Positions 7,856-13,839 of a stretch of 16,410 bases of DNA are shown here, piece by piece. The translations under genes and the position numbers were made by a program. Numbering within the stretch: position 1 is the stretch's first letter; every line of letters begins with the position of its first letter. The notes under the pieces were generated by a model that saw only the letters and a program-made list of their open reading frames with translations, did no database searches and was not told where the DNA came from. The DNA is from Porphyromonadaceae bacterium UBA4259 (GTDB taxonomy: Bacteria; Bacteroidota; Bacteroidia; Bacteroidales; Muribaculaceae): assembly GCA_002396125.1 (NCBI GenBank), contig DGWL01000007.1, forward strand, positions 1-16,410. Direction: 5' to 3'.

Positions 7856-8355
7856 GATGTGTGGTATTTTTGGAGTTGGTTTCTCAGTGATTTTCTCGCT
7901 CGGCTAAGGAGCACTCTTGCATTCACTGCTGTGAGGCCAGTGGCTTTCTCTATCTCCTGCATTGAGCATCCAGCCAGGTCGCGCATTCTCAGCACTTGCT
8001 GTTGCTGTGCCGGCAGGCGTGCCAGGCACTGGTTGAGCAGTTGATGAGTCTGTTGCCTCTCGATGTGCTGCGATGCGCTGTCGCCGCCGGCGATGAGTAG
8101 CTCCTCGGGGGGCTTATCGACTAGGGCAATACCTGCCGCGCGATGACGGTCGAGGCACATGTTCTTGACAACAGTGAGACAGTAGGCGAGAGGGTTGTCA
8201 ACGTTGGCTATCTTGTCACGCGTTTTCCAGAGTTTGAGATAGGCATCCTGCACCACGTCCTTGGCGTCATCCTCGTTACCCATTAGCTTGAAAGCCAAGC
8301 GGTAGAGGCTGGCGTGTAGAGGTAACAACTTCAGTTTAAACTCCGATGCGTTCAT
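7852..8355 (-). CDS. ECF-type RNA polymerase sigma factor
   Basis: A 167-aa extracytoplasmic-function sigma-70 factor. Region 2 spans about 12-75 with the conserved EDDAKDVVQDAYLKLW motif that contacts core polymerase and the -10 DNA. Region 4 spans about 110-160, with LPAQQQQVLRMRDLAGCSMQEIE and the recognition helix GLTAVNARVLLSRARKSLR. There is no region 1 or region 3, as expected for the class. It overlaps the probable anti-sigma gene by 4 bp and begins 15 bp after the upstream DUF4252 gene. It probably directs its own operon, as many ECF factors do. A pair of DNA dyads upstream of the operon are candidate control sites. Confidence 0.93.
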   Translation of the reverse strand: MNASEFKLKLLPLHASLYRLAFKLMGNEDDAKDVVQDAYLKLWKTRDKIANVDNPLAYCLTVVKNMCLDRHRAAGIALVDKPPEELLIAGGDSASQHIERQQTHQLLNQCLARLPAQQQQVLRMRDLAGCSMQEIEKATGLTAVNARVLLSRARKSLRNQLQKYHTS

Positions 8356-8370
8356 TGATAGCCTTGCTGG

Positions 8371-8841
8371 TTATTCAGATCTTTTTTGAGCAAGTGACAC
8401 GATTTGCCCTATAGCATCAACATTTAATTTCCCCTTCACTAGAACGACAGCCACTTCGGGGTTTCGGTCACGTTCGTCGGCCACGATGATGAGCAGCTTG
8501 CTTATCGACTCTTTCTCATTGCTGGAGAATATTGCCAGATTCTGGTTCTTCTCGCTTGCATCAAGAATGAGCTCCATGCCGTCGATGAGAGTGCATTGCA
8601 ACTGCTTTGCAGTGTTGAACTGCTTGGTTGTGGGTTTCTTGATGTTGATAACCTGCACAGCTTCGATGTCCTTCAACTCGCTGGGCATATTGTCGCCTGC
8701 TATTTTGAGCATGTCCTTGTCGATAAACACTTTCTCTACATTGGAGGCGTCGGGGAAAGCGTTAATCACGTCGTCGACTGTCATTGCATGCGCTGCCCCC
8801 AGTGTGAAGGCGAGGATTGCGATTGCTAAAAACTTTTTCAT
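8371..8841 (-). CDS. DUF4252-like secreted protein (proximal copy)
   Basis: A 156-aa protein with a Sec signal peptide (about 1-19, ending AAHA). The mature part has the same general plan as the distal copy: a short early strand (VEKVFIDKDML), a central strand containing VQVINIKK, an acidic turn (VADERDRNPE) and the C-terminal VAVVLVKGKLNVDAIGQIV, typical of DUF4252 proteins. Sequence similarity to the distal paralogue is low by eye. It is the first gene of the four-gene sigma operon, 15 bp upstream of the sigma gene. The family call is moderately sure and the function is unknown. Confidence 0.72.
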   Translation of the reverse strand: MKKFLAIAILAFTLGAAHAMTVDDVINAFPDASNVEKVFIDKDMLKIAGDNMPSELKDIEAVQVINIKKPTTKQFNTAKQLQCTLIDGMELILDASEKNQNLAIFSSNEKESISKLLIIVADERDRNPEVAVVLVKGKLNVDAIGQIVSLAQKRSE

Positions 8842-8882
8842 AATTCTAATTTATTATCTTTTAATTTAGTCATTACATTTAT

Positions 8883-8943
8883 TAATGAACCACGCTGCAG
8901 TCGTCGTTCATTATAATGACGTAACAACCACACGAAATGTTAC
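8883..8943. promoter_or_regulatory. Two successive DNA dyads upstream of the sigma-factor operon
   Basis: First dyad: TAATGAAC (8883-8890) and GTTCATTA (8906-8913), a perfect 8-bp inverted repeat with a 15-bp spacer. Second dyad: GTAACA (8921-8926) and TGTTAC (8938-8943), a perfect 6-bp inverted repeat with an 11-bp spacer. They lie 42-102 bp upstream of the first gene of the sigma operon. No TAnnTTTG box for the minus strand was found here, as expected if the operon uses its own ECF promoter. They could be operators or leader hairpins. Confidence 0.4.
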
Positions 8944-9030
8944 ACTCAACTGCAAAAAAATGTTTGGGGACTTCAAGTAAGGTATGGACGAAATGGCCCA
9001 ATAGGGTACGTTTACTTAAAAAAAGTTGCG

Positions 9031-9065
9031 TTGTTGTGGTGATTGGCAAAAAAATACTACCTTTG
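9031..9065 (+). promoter_or_regulatory. Promoter of lepB
   Basis: A -33 element TTGTTG (9031-9036) and a -7 element TACCTTTG (9058-9065) with 21 bp between, matching the Bacteroidota housekeeping pattern. The lepB start codon lies 35 bp further on. The stretch 8944-9030 shows nothing else I can name. Confidence 0.7.
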
Positions 9066-9100
9066 TGGGTTGAATATCAAAAACACACTCATTAATCAAC

Positions 9101-10546
9101 ATGAAACTTAGCAATAAAAACAAAACTACTGATACAGTCAAAGAGCAAGAAGAAGAAAAAGTGCGCCAATCTGGCTCGCTGCGTGAGCGACTGGCAAGGG
9201 TGAAGAAGAGCCGATGGATTAGATTTGGCATCGTGAGCGTCATCTTTTTTGCCTGGGTTGCCTGGCTGGGAAACTGGTGGGTGGCTTTGGCATGGTTTTT
9301 ACTGGCCGACATCTACCTCACCCAATTCATTCCATGGAACTGGTGGAAGTTTAGCAAAAACAAGGTGGTGCGCACCATCATGAGCTGGGTCGACGCCATA
9401 GTATATGCACTCGTGCTGGTCTACTTCCTCTTCATCTTTGTGGGGCAAAACTATCAAATTCCCTCGTCATCACTCGAGAAGACGCTGCTCACAGGCGATT
9501 TCTTGTGGGTGAACAAGATGGTCTATGGGCCACGAGTGCCACAAACTCCCCTGCACTTCCCATTGGCTCAAAACGAGCTCTTCGGTTTCAAGAGCTACAT
9601 CGACAAGCCACAACTCGAATATCATCGCCTCAAGGGACTGCGCAACATTGAGCGTGGCGACATTGTGGTGTTTAACTTCCCTGCAGGCGACACGGTTGTG
9701 CTCGACAAGCCCAACCCCGACTATTACAGCCAAGTGTTCCAAGACGGACGCGACGCCGTGTGGAACAATCACCAAGTGATTTACAGGCCTGTCGACCGCC
9801 GCGACAACTATGTGAAGCGATGCGTGGGACTGCCCGGCGAGATGCTGCAACTTGTGGGTGGCAAGGTGGTAATTAACGGCAAAACCATCCCCGAGCCCAA
9901 GAACGTGCAATACAATTATGCAGTGAAATATACCGGCACGCCCGACTATGATTTCCTGACCAACGAGCTAGGTGTTACCAATGAGGATATAGAACGTAAC
10001 GTTGCTGTCGACCAAATCACCGGCCAGCAATTCATTGCAACCGAACTCTTCCTGCCTCTCACCGCAGCAATGAAGGCTCAGCTCGAGAAGTGCTCGTGGG
10101 TCAACAGTGTGGAGCGCGTGCAATATGGTCCCAGCGAGGGTGCCTACACCTACCCCATTGGTGTGGATTACGGATGGACCCACAACGACTACGGGCCAAT
10201 CTGGATTCCAAAGAAGGGAGCGACCATTGCTCTCAACGAGAAGAATCTGCAACTCTACGGCCGCTGTATCAAGGACTATGAAGGCAACAACCTGGAAATT
10301 AAAGGAGGCAAAGCCTATATCGATGGCAAGCCGGCCAGCCGCTACACCTTCAAGATGGATTACTACTGGATGATGGGCGATAACCGCGACAACTCACTTG
10401 ACTCACGATTCTGGGGCTTTGTTCCCGAGGATCACATCGTGGGCACTCCCATGTTTGTCATCATCTCCTTCGACAAGGACCGCCCACTGCTGCAAGGCGG
10501 CATTCGCTGGAACCGCATCTTCACCGATGCCAATCCCGATAAATAA
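9101..10546 (+). CDS. lepB: Signal peptidase I, enlarged Bacteroidales type
   Basis: Membrane serine protease that removes Sec signal peptides. The protein is 481 aa, far longer than typical 180-325 aa forms. Residues 1-35 are charged, hydrophobic stretches occupy about 41-76, and a helix spans about 96-115. The catalytic serine is S124 in PSSSLEKTLL, the general-base lysine is K239 in YVKRCVGLPG, and box E is GDNRDNSLDSRFWG (426-439). The S-K spacing is 115 residues against 55 in E. coli (S90/K145), and the K to box-E spacing is also longer, so the extracytoplasmic domain carries two insertions. Here Leu follows the catalytic Ser instead of the usual Met. The WbqC-like gene follows after 18 bp. 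Confidence 0.96.
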   Translation: MKLSNKNKTTDTVKEQEEEKVRQSGSLRERLARVKKSRWIRFGIVSVIFFAWVAWLGNWWVALAWFLLADIYLTQFIPWNWWKFSKNKVVRTIMSWVDAIVYALVLVYFLFIFVGQNYQIPSSSLEKTLLTGDFLWVNKMVYGPRVPQTPLHFPLAQNELFGFKSYIDKPQLEYHRLKGLRNIERGDIVVFNFPAGDTVVLDKPNPDYYSQVFQDGRDAVWNNHQVIYRPVDRRDNYVKRCVGLPGEMLQLVGGKVVINGKTIPEPKNVQYNYAVKYTGTPDYDFLTNELGVTNEDIERNVAVDQITGQQFIATELFLPLTAAMKAQLEKCSWVNSVERVQYGPSEGAYTYPIGVDYGWTHNDYGPIWIPKKGATIALNEKNLQLYGRCIKDYEGNNLEIKGGKAYIDGKPASRYTFKMDYYWMMGDNRDNSLDSRFWGFVPEDHIVGTPMFVIISFDKDRPLLQGGIRWNRIFTDANPDK

Positions 10547-10564
10547 AAACTTAACAAGACAAGA

Positions 10565-11218
10565 GTGGCCACTCCCATTGTCATAGGTAGCATGTGCGCC
10601 GGCGACGTGCGTTGCTATGCGGCCATGCTGCAAGCATGTGAGGTGATTATCGACGCCACCGAGCGCCATCTTCCACTGCGCCACAGCCACCACCGCTACT
10701 GCATCGATGCGCCTAATGGCACCGTAAAGCTCACTGTGCCCTTGCTGGGCAGCAGCAATGCTATGCCGGTGATGATGAAAGACGTGATGCTCAGCGAGCA
10801 TGGCAACTGGCGGCACCTGCATTGGGGAGCGCTGTTCTCTTCCTACGGCAAGAGCCCATTCTTCGACTTCATCGCCAGCGACCTGCAAGCAATTATCGCA
10901 GGCAACCAAACCTGCCTGCTGGAACTGAACATGCAGCTGCACAATCTCATTGTTGACTTCATGGACTTGCCCATTATCACCACTGTGGCCACCACTTCAC
11001 AAGCTGTCGACACCGCGTTGCGGGCAGGAGCCATCGACCTGCGCGGCAAGATTGGAGGTAAACGAGGTGACAAGTTGCCCATTGACAATGTGCCCTACTA
11101 CCAGTTATGGTCGCAGCGTCATGGTGGGTTCACCCCTGCGCTCAGCATCCTCGACCTGCTCATGAACGAAGGCCGCGAAGGCATTTTCACACTGCTGAAA
11201 ATGATGGAGACACAATAA
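10565..11218 (+). CDS. WbqC-family protein
   Basis: A 217-aa protein resembling the WbqC-like family, whose members occur beside O-antigen or lipid-biosynthesis genes; the biochemical role is not established. Matching features are an N-terminal strand then RCYAAMLQA, a central THR/H-rich turn (ERHLPLRHSHHRYCI), the VKLTVPLLG strand, HWGALFSSYGKSPFFDF (about 86-102) and the C-terminal YYQLWSQRHGGFTPALSILDLLMNEG. The start is a GTG at 10565, because the first internal ATG (about 10591) would remove the conserved first strand. It lies 18 bp after lepB and is probably cotranscribed with it. lepB-wbqC adjacency is common in Bacteroidales, to my knowledge. Confidence 0.8.
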   Translation: MATPIVIGSMCAGDVRCYAAMLQACEVIIDATERHLPLRHSHHRYCIDAPNGTVKLTVPLLGSSNAMPVMMKDVMLSEHGNWRHLHWGALFSSYGKSPFFDFIASDLQAIIAGNQTCLLELNMQLHNLIVDFMDLPIITTVATTSQAVDTALRAGAIDLRGKIGGKRGDKLPIDNVPYYQLWSQRHGGFTPALSILDLLMNEGREGIFTLLKMMETQ

Positions 11219-11273
11219 TATTCATTGTTTTACTAAAAAACGTTAAACGCGAGCAAAGTTTGGCATTTTACAA

Positions 11274-11303
11274 TTGTGATTTTGCCCAAAATGCCTATCT
11301 TTG
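11274..11303 (+). promoter_or_regulatory. Orphan promoter downstream of the WbqC-family gene
   Basis: TTG (11274-11276), a 19-bp spacer and TATCTTTG (11296-11303), a full match to the Bacteroidota -33/-7 pattern. No gene of normal size follows on this strand before a terminator at 11344-11374. The next coding region, on the opposite strand, ends at 11472. Confidence 0.6.
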
Positions 11304-11308
11304 CACCG

Positions 11309-11374
11309 TGTTTTTCATGGTATTAGATTTAAGGTTAATTAAGATTGGTTGTCGTGAGACAATCAATTTTTTTT
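11309..11374 (+). ncRNA. Candidate small RNA of about 65 nt
   Basis: Bounded by the orphan promoter (predicted start near 11309) and an intrinsic terminator whose stem ends at 11367 and U-tract at 11374. The interior is AT-rich. It contains an ATG at 11318 opening a 22-codon frame that runs through the terminator, without a visible ribosome-binding site, so a leader peptide cannot be excluded. The alternative is a simple 3' untranslated tail of the WbqC-family transcript, with the promoter match arising by chance. Confidence 0.4.
11344..11374 (+). terminator. Intrinsic terminator
   Basis: A 10-bp stem ATTGGTTGTC/GACAATCAAT with one G-U pair and a GTGA loop, directly followed by a T-run to 11374. 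It terminates the candidate small RNA and any read-through from lepB-wbqC. Confidence 0.8.
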
Positions 11375-11400
11375 GTAACCTTTGACCACATAATGAAATC

Positions 11401-11446
11401 AAAAAAAGCATCCCCGCCACTAGGTGGTGAGGATGCGATTTTTCTA
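11401..11446. terminator. Terminator for the minus-strand AraC gene, possibly bidirectional
   Basis: Stem GCATCC/GGATGC with inner CCAC/GTGG pairing (11408-11436). Seven A's precede it on the + strand, giving a U-tract after the hairpin for minus-strand transcripts from the AraC gene ending at 11472. GATTTTTC follows on the + strand, so it may work both ways. Confidence 0.75.
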
Positions 11447-11471
11447 TGATTATAACCCCTATCAGCCACGC

Positions 11472-12374
11472 TCACTTGCCATAGCCGTGAGTCTTGCGAT
11501 AGTTGTTGGGCGACTCGCCCAGATGCTTCTTCACATATTTGCCAAAGAACGACAGGTTGTCGAACCCCAGCTGGGTAGCTATCTCCTTTATGCTTAGCGG
11601 GCTATAGAGTAGCAGTTGCTTGATGTGGCCAACTGTGTTGAGCACAATAAGCTCACCGGCTGTCTTGCCTTCTTGCTTGCGGCAGATGCTAGTGAGATAC
11701 TTGGGCGACACACACAACTCACTGGCGTAGTCCTTGACACTGCGCTGCACTCCATTGCTCTCGGCAAGGGCAATAATAAAGCGCTGGAATATCTTGTCGC
11801 TCTGGCGCAAGATGTTGTCACCCTCGCGCGGCACATCCATGTGAACATTAACGTTGGCTATCATGTCGAGCACGTAGGCACGCAATATCATGTGTATCGA
11901 CTCCTTGCCTGAGGCTCCGGTTTCGGGGTGCTCCATCTTGAACATGGCAAGCTCATAGTATCGGCTCATGAGCTCCATCTCGTTGGCACTGAAATGCACC
12001 ACGGGGTGATTCTTGATGCGGAGAAACGCTTCAAAGACGCTCTTGTTCAAGAACGTCACACCACTGTCGAGCGAGATGCAAATCACCTTGCAGTGCATGT
12101 CGGAGCTATAGCGTATGTCGCTCACCACGCTCTGCATGTCGATCAGCAGGCCGTCGTTAGCCTTAATATCATAGTTCTCCGAGTTGATTTTCATCGACAC
12201 ACTGCCACTGGTGCAGAATACCATTGCCAAGAAATTGACCTTGAAAGCGTCTACAAGATGTATTATCTCGGTTATATCGTCGGCAAAACCAATCTCGCCG
12301 TCGTAGTATTTACGCCCGGGTGTTATGTGAGGCACATCAGCCAGGTTGAGTTGCTTGATTCCGGTTTCATTCAT
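11472..12374 (-). CDS. AraC-family transcriptional regulator (second)
   Basis: A 300-aa regulator. Residues 1-190 form a sensor region with cupin-like strands (VNFLAMVFCTSGSVSMKIN, then YDIKANDGLLID). The C-terminal ~100 residues carry the double helix-turn-helix: DYASELCVSPKYLTSICRKQEGKTAGE, then LSIKEIATQLGFDNLSFFGKYVKKHLGESPNNYRK, ending close to the C-terminus as usual. Expression probably starts from a good -33/-7 promoter 54 bp upstream. It is divergent from the slyD-like gene and could regulate it or itself, but no operator was identified. It differs in sequence from the AraC protein at 3808-4713, so the two are not a recent duplication. Confidence 0.9.
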   Translation of the reverse strand: MNETGIKQLNLADVPHITPGRKYYDGEIGFADDITEIIHLVDAFKVNFLAMVFCTSGSVSMKINSENYDIKANDGLLIDMQSVVSDIRYSSDMHCKVICISLDSGVTFLNKSVFEAFLRIKNHPVVHFSANEMELMSRYYELAMFKMEHPETGASGKESIHMILRAYVLDMIANVNVHMDVPREGDNILRQSDKIFQRFIIALAESNGVQRSVKDYASELCVSPKYLTSICRKQEGKTAGELIVLNTVGHIKQLLLYSPLSIKEIATQLGFDNLSFFGKYVKKHLGESPNNYRKTHGYGK

Positions 12375-12427
12375 GAGATGTCGATGTTTTAAGCAGTTTT
12401 TGGGGCATATTCATTGTAATCCCACTG

Positions 12428-12458
12428 CAAAGATACGCACTTATTTGCAAGCAACCAA
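12428..12458 (-). promoter_or_regulatory. Promoter of the second AraC-family gene
   Basis: On the minus strand, TTG (12456-12458), 20 bp, then TATCTTTG (12428-12435), matching the Bacteroidota pattern. The -7 box ends 53 bp before the start codon at 12374. Confidence 0.65.
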
Positions 12459-12500
12459 CTCATTATTTGGTTAAAATAACTTTTTTGTGCTCTTTCGACC

Positions 12501-12530
12501 TTGTTTATTGCTATTAATTATTTAATTTTG
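12501..12530 (+). promoter_or_regulatory. Promoter of the slyD-like gene
   Basis: TTG (12501-12503), 19 bp, then TAATTTTG (12523-12530), which fits TAnnTTTG. The -7 box ends 49 bp before the ATG at 12580. Confidence 0.6.
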
Positions 12531-12579
12531 TGCAGCAATCCACTGCTTATTAATCACAATTAATATAACATCTATATTT

Positions 12580-13200
12580 ATGGAACCCATCACCACAGGA
12601 AAATTTATTGAGATTGCCTATCAAATCTTCTTGGTCGGCACCGACGGCGACACTTTAATCTATGAGTTTACAACTGCCAAGCCCGATCGTTTCGTCTTCG
12701 GCCATGAGCCCGGTATGCTCAAGTCTTTCACTTCTCACCTCGAGGGACTCAACTCCGGCGACGAGTTCGACTTCATTCTCTCGCCCATCGAGGCGTTTGG
12801 TGAGCGCAATCCCGAGCTGGTGCAGAAACTTGATAAGTCGCTCTTCGTAATCGACGGTGAGTTTGATGCCGAGCGTGTCTATGAGGGAGCGTTCGTGCCC
12901 ATGATGACCGCCGAAGGAATGCGCATTGAGGGCATCGTCAAGGATATTACCGACGACACTGTTACTATCGATTTCAACCATCAGCTAGCCGGTGAGACAG
13001 TGCGTTACAAGGGCAAAGTGGTTACCGTGCGCGACGCCACCGAGGAAGAAAAGAATCCTCCCAAGCACCATTGCGGTGGTGGATGCGACGACTGCCACGG
13101 CTGTGGCGAGGGCGAAGGTAACTGCGACCACCACGACGATGGTGAATGTTGCCACAAGGGCGATGGCCACGGCGATGGCAACTGCTGCCACAAGCACTAA
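12580..13200 (+). CDS. slyD: SlyD-like FKBP-type peptidyl-prolyl isomerase with metal-binding tail
   Basis: A 206-aa cytoplasmic folding helper and probable nickel/zinc chaperone. The FKBP core is split as in SlyD: residues 8-70 (GHEPGMLKSF and LEGLNSGDEFDFILSP), an inserted flap or chaperone domain (about 75-125) and the closing strand VTIDFNHQLAGETVRYKGKVV (128-148), a SlyD hallmark. Residues 160-206 are a low-complexity tail with nine Cys and nine His among Gly and Asp, including CGGGCDDCHGC and two CCHK units. The E. coli SlyD tail likewise binds nickel through His and Cys. Start ATG 12580 follows a good promoter. It is a single gene, and the repeat block begins 57 bp downstream. Confidence 0.92.
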   Translation: MEPITTGKFIEIAYQIFLVGTDGDTLIYEFTTAKPDRFVFGHEPGMLKSFTSHLEGLNSGDEFDFILSPIEAFGERNPELVQKLDKSLFVIDGEFDAERVYEGAFVPMMTAEGMRIEGIVKDITDDTVTIDFNHQLAGETVRYKGKVVTVRDATEEEKNPPKHHCGGGCDDCHGCGEGEGNCDHHDDGECCHKGDGHGDGNCCHKH

Positions 13201-13257
13201 CCACTCTCTGAGCGTAGTGCGACATTAGCTACAACTACGAAACCGAGATTCCTGGCA

Positions 13258-13510
13258 ACTTTTGACGGAGGCAGACCTCTTAACAACCGAGGGTGCTAAT
13301 GTGAACCCAAGCAGTTGACAAGCGGCACCAAACTTCTGCCAGAGGCAGACCTCTTAACAACCGAGGGCGCTAATGTGAACCCAAGCCAGTTGACAAGCGG
13401 CACCAAACTTCTGCCGGAGGCAGACCTCTAAACAACCGAGGGCGCCAATGTGAACCAAGCAGTTGACAAGCGGCACCAAACTTCTGCCGGAGGTAGACCT
13501 TTGAATAACC
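13258..13510. repeat. Tandem repeat of about 74 bp, three full units and one partial
   Basis: Units at 13258-13331 (74 bp), 13332-13406 (75 bp) and 13407-13479 (73 bp), then a diverging fourth from 13480. Each carries the same order: a short hairpin, CCGAGGG, AATGTGAAC, AGTTGACAAGCGGCACCAA. Unit lengths vary by one or two bases, so a coding repeat is unlikely although frames stay open on the minus strand. Each unit has a small hairpin with a GGA or AGA triloop (for example TCTGCC/GGCAGA). Units abut without spacers, so this is not a CRISPR array. It fills most of the gene-free stretch 13201-13839; 13201-13257 shows nothing recognisable. Confidence 0.85.
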
Positions 13511-13562
13511 GGGGGTACCGATTGCGAAAGGAGCAAAGCTCCGAAGCAATCGGCACCCCCGG
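13509..13562. repeat. Large 54-nt imperfect hairpin ending the repeat array
   Basis: Arms read CCGGGGGT / ACCCCCGG (8 bp), an A-C mismatch, CCGATTGC / GCAATCGG (8 bp), a small internal loop (GAAA/GAA), GGAGC / GCTCC (5 bp) and an AAA loop. The 5' arm resembles the AACCGAGGGCGCCAATG part of the tandem units, and the 3' arm is the same segment inverted. No U-tract follows, so it is not a standard terminator. A further hairpin GTCGCC-GGA-GGCGAC follows at about 13581-13595. Confidence 0.8.
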
Positions 13563-13621
13563 ATAGTAACCAACCACACTTGTCGCCGGAGGCGACCCCC
13601 TTGTCATTAACCAATACCAAC

Positions 13622-13658
13622 AAAAAAAAACCTCACTCGATTCACATCGTGTGAGGTT
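13622..13658 (-). terminator. Intrinsic terminator on the minus strand
   Basis: Stem AACCTCAC/GTGAGGTT (13629-13636, 13651-13658) with an inner CGAT/ATCG pairing and a 4-nt loop. On the minus strand it is followed by nine T's (13622-13630). It can end the histidine kinase/hydrolase operon, whose last stop is at 13840, and the orphan transcript starting near 13710. Confidence 0.85.
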
Positions 13659-13710
13659 CAATAACCATATTATTAATGTCAATATTGCATCATTTTTGCC
13701 TTTACTAAAT
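13622..13710 (-). ncRNA. Candidate small RNA of about 85-90 nt
   Basis: Defined by a near-perfect minus-strand promoter (-33 at 13744-13747, -7 at 13717-13724) and the terminator at 13622-13658. No coding region of useful size lies between; only a four-codon ATG frame (ATGATGCAATATTGA) is present. It lies in the 3' region of the metallo-beta-lactamase-fold gene, so it may be a 3'-UTR-type small RNA. The alternative is that the terminator simply serves the upstream operon. Confidence 0.42.
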
Positions 13711-13716
13711 CTTGTG

Positions 13717-13747
13717 CAAAGGTAAGACTTTTATTTGAAACACCAAA
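13717..13747 (-). promoter_or_regulatory. Orphan promoter between the hydrolase gene and its terminator
   Basis: The minus strand reads TTTG (13744-13747), a 19-bp spacer, then TACCTTTG (13717-13724), an exact match to TTTG-N19-TAnnTTTG. It points toward the terminator at 13622-13658 and away from any gene on its strand. Confidence 0.65.
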
Positions 13748-13839
13748 TGTTTTTATTCACCTTTTTAGGTGGGAGTGGTGATTTAGGAAAGTTTTTATTC
13801 CTTTCATACATGTTTCACGGCCGAAATGCCGTTCAGTCC

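Noticed and set aside
11318..11385. 22-codon peptide gene
   Set aside because: No ribosome-binding site is visible and the frame runs through the terminator stem, so it is mentioned only as an alternative within the candidate small RNA.
12985..13228. Several open frames in other frames over the slyD tail
   Set aside because: They are low-complexity shadows of the Cys/His/Gly codons; the SlyD frame alone is continuous with a known fold.
13258..13510. CRISPR array
   Set aside because: Units of 73-75 bp abut directly, with no unique spacers and no cas gene nearby.
13354..13682. Overlapping minus-strand open frames across the repeat block giving repeated peptides
   Set aside because: Repeat units differ by one or two bases in length, so the peptide repeat changes frame between units. 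There is no start signal, and the conserved features are hairpins.
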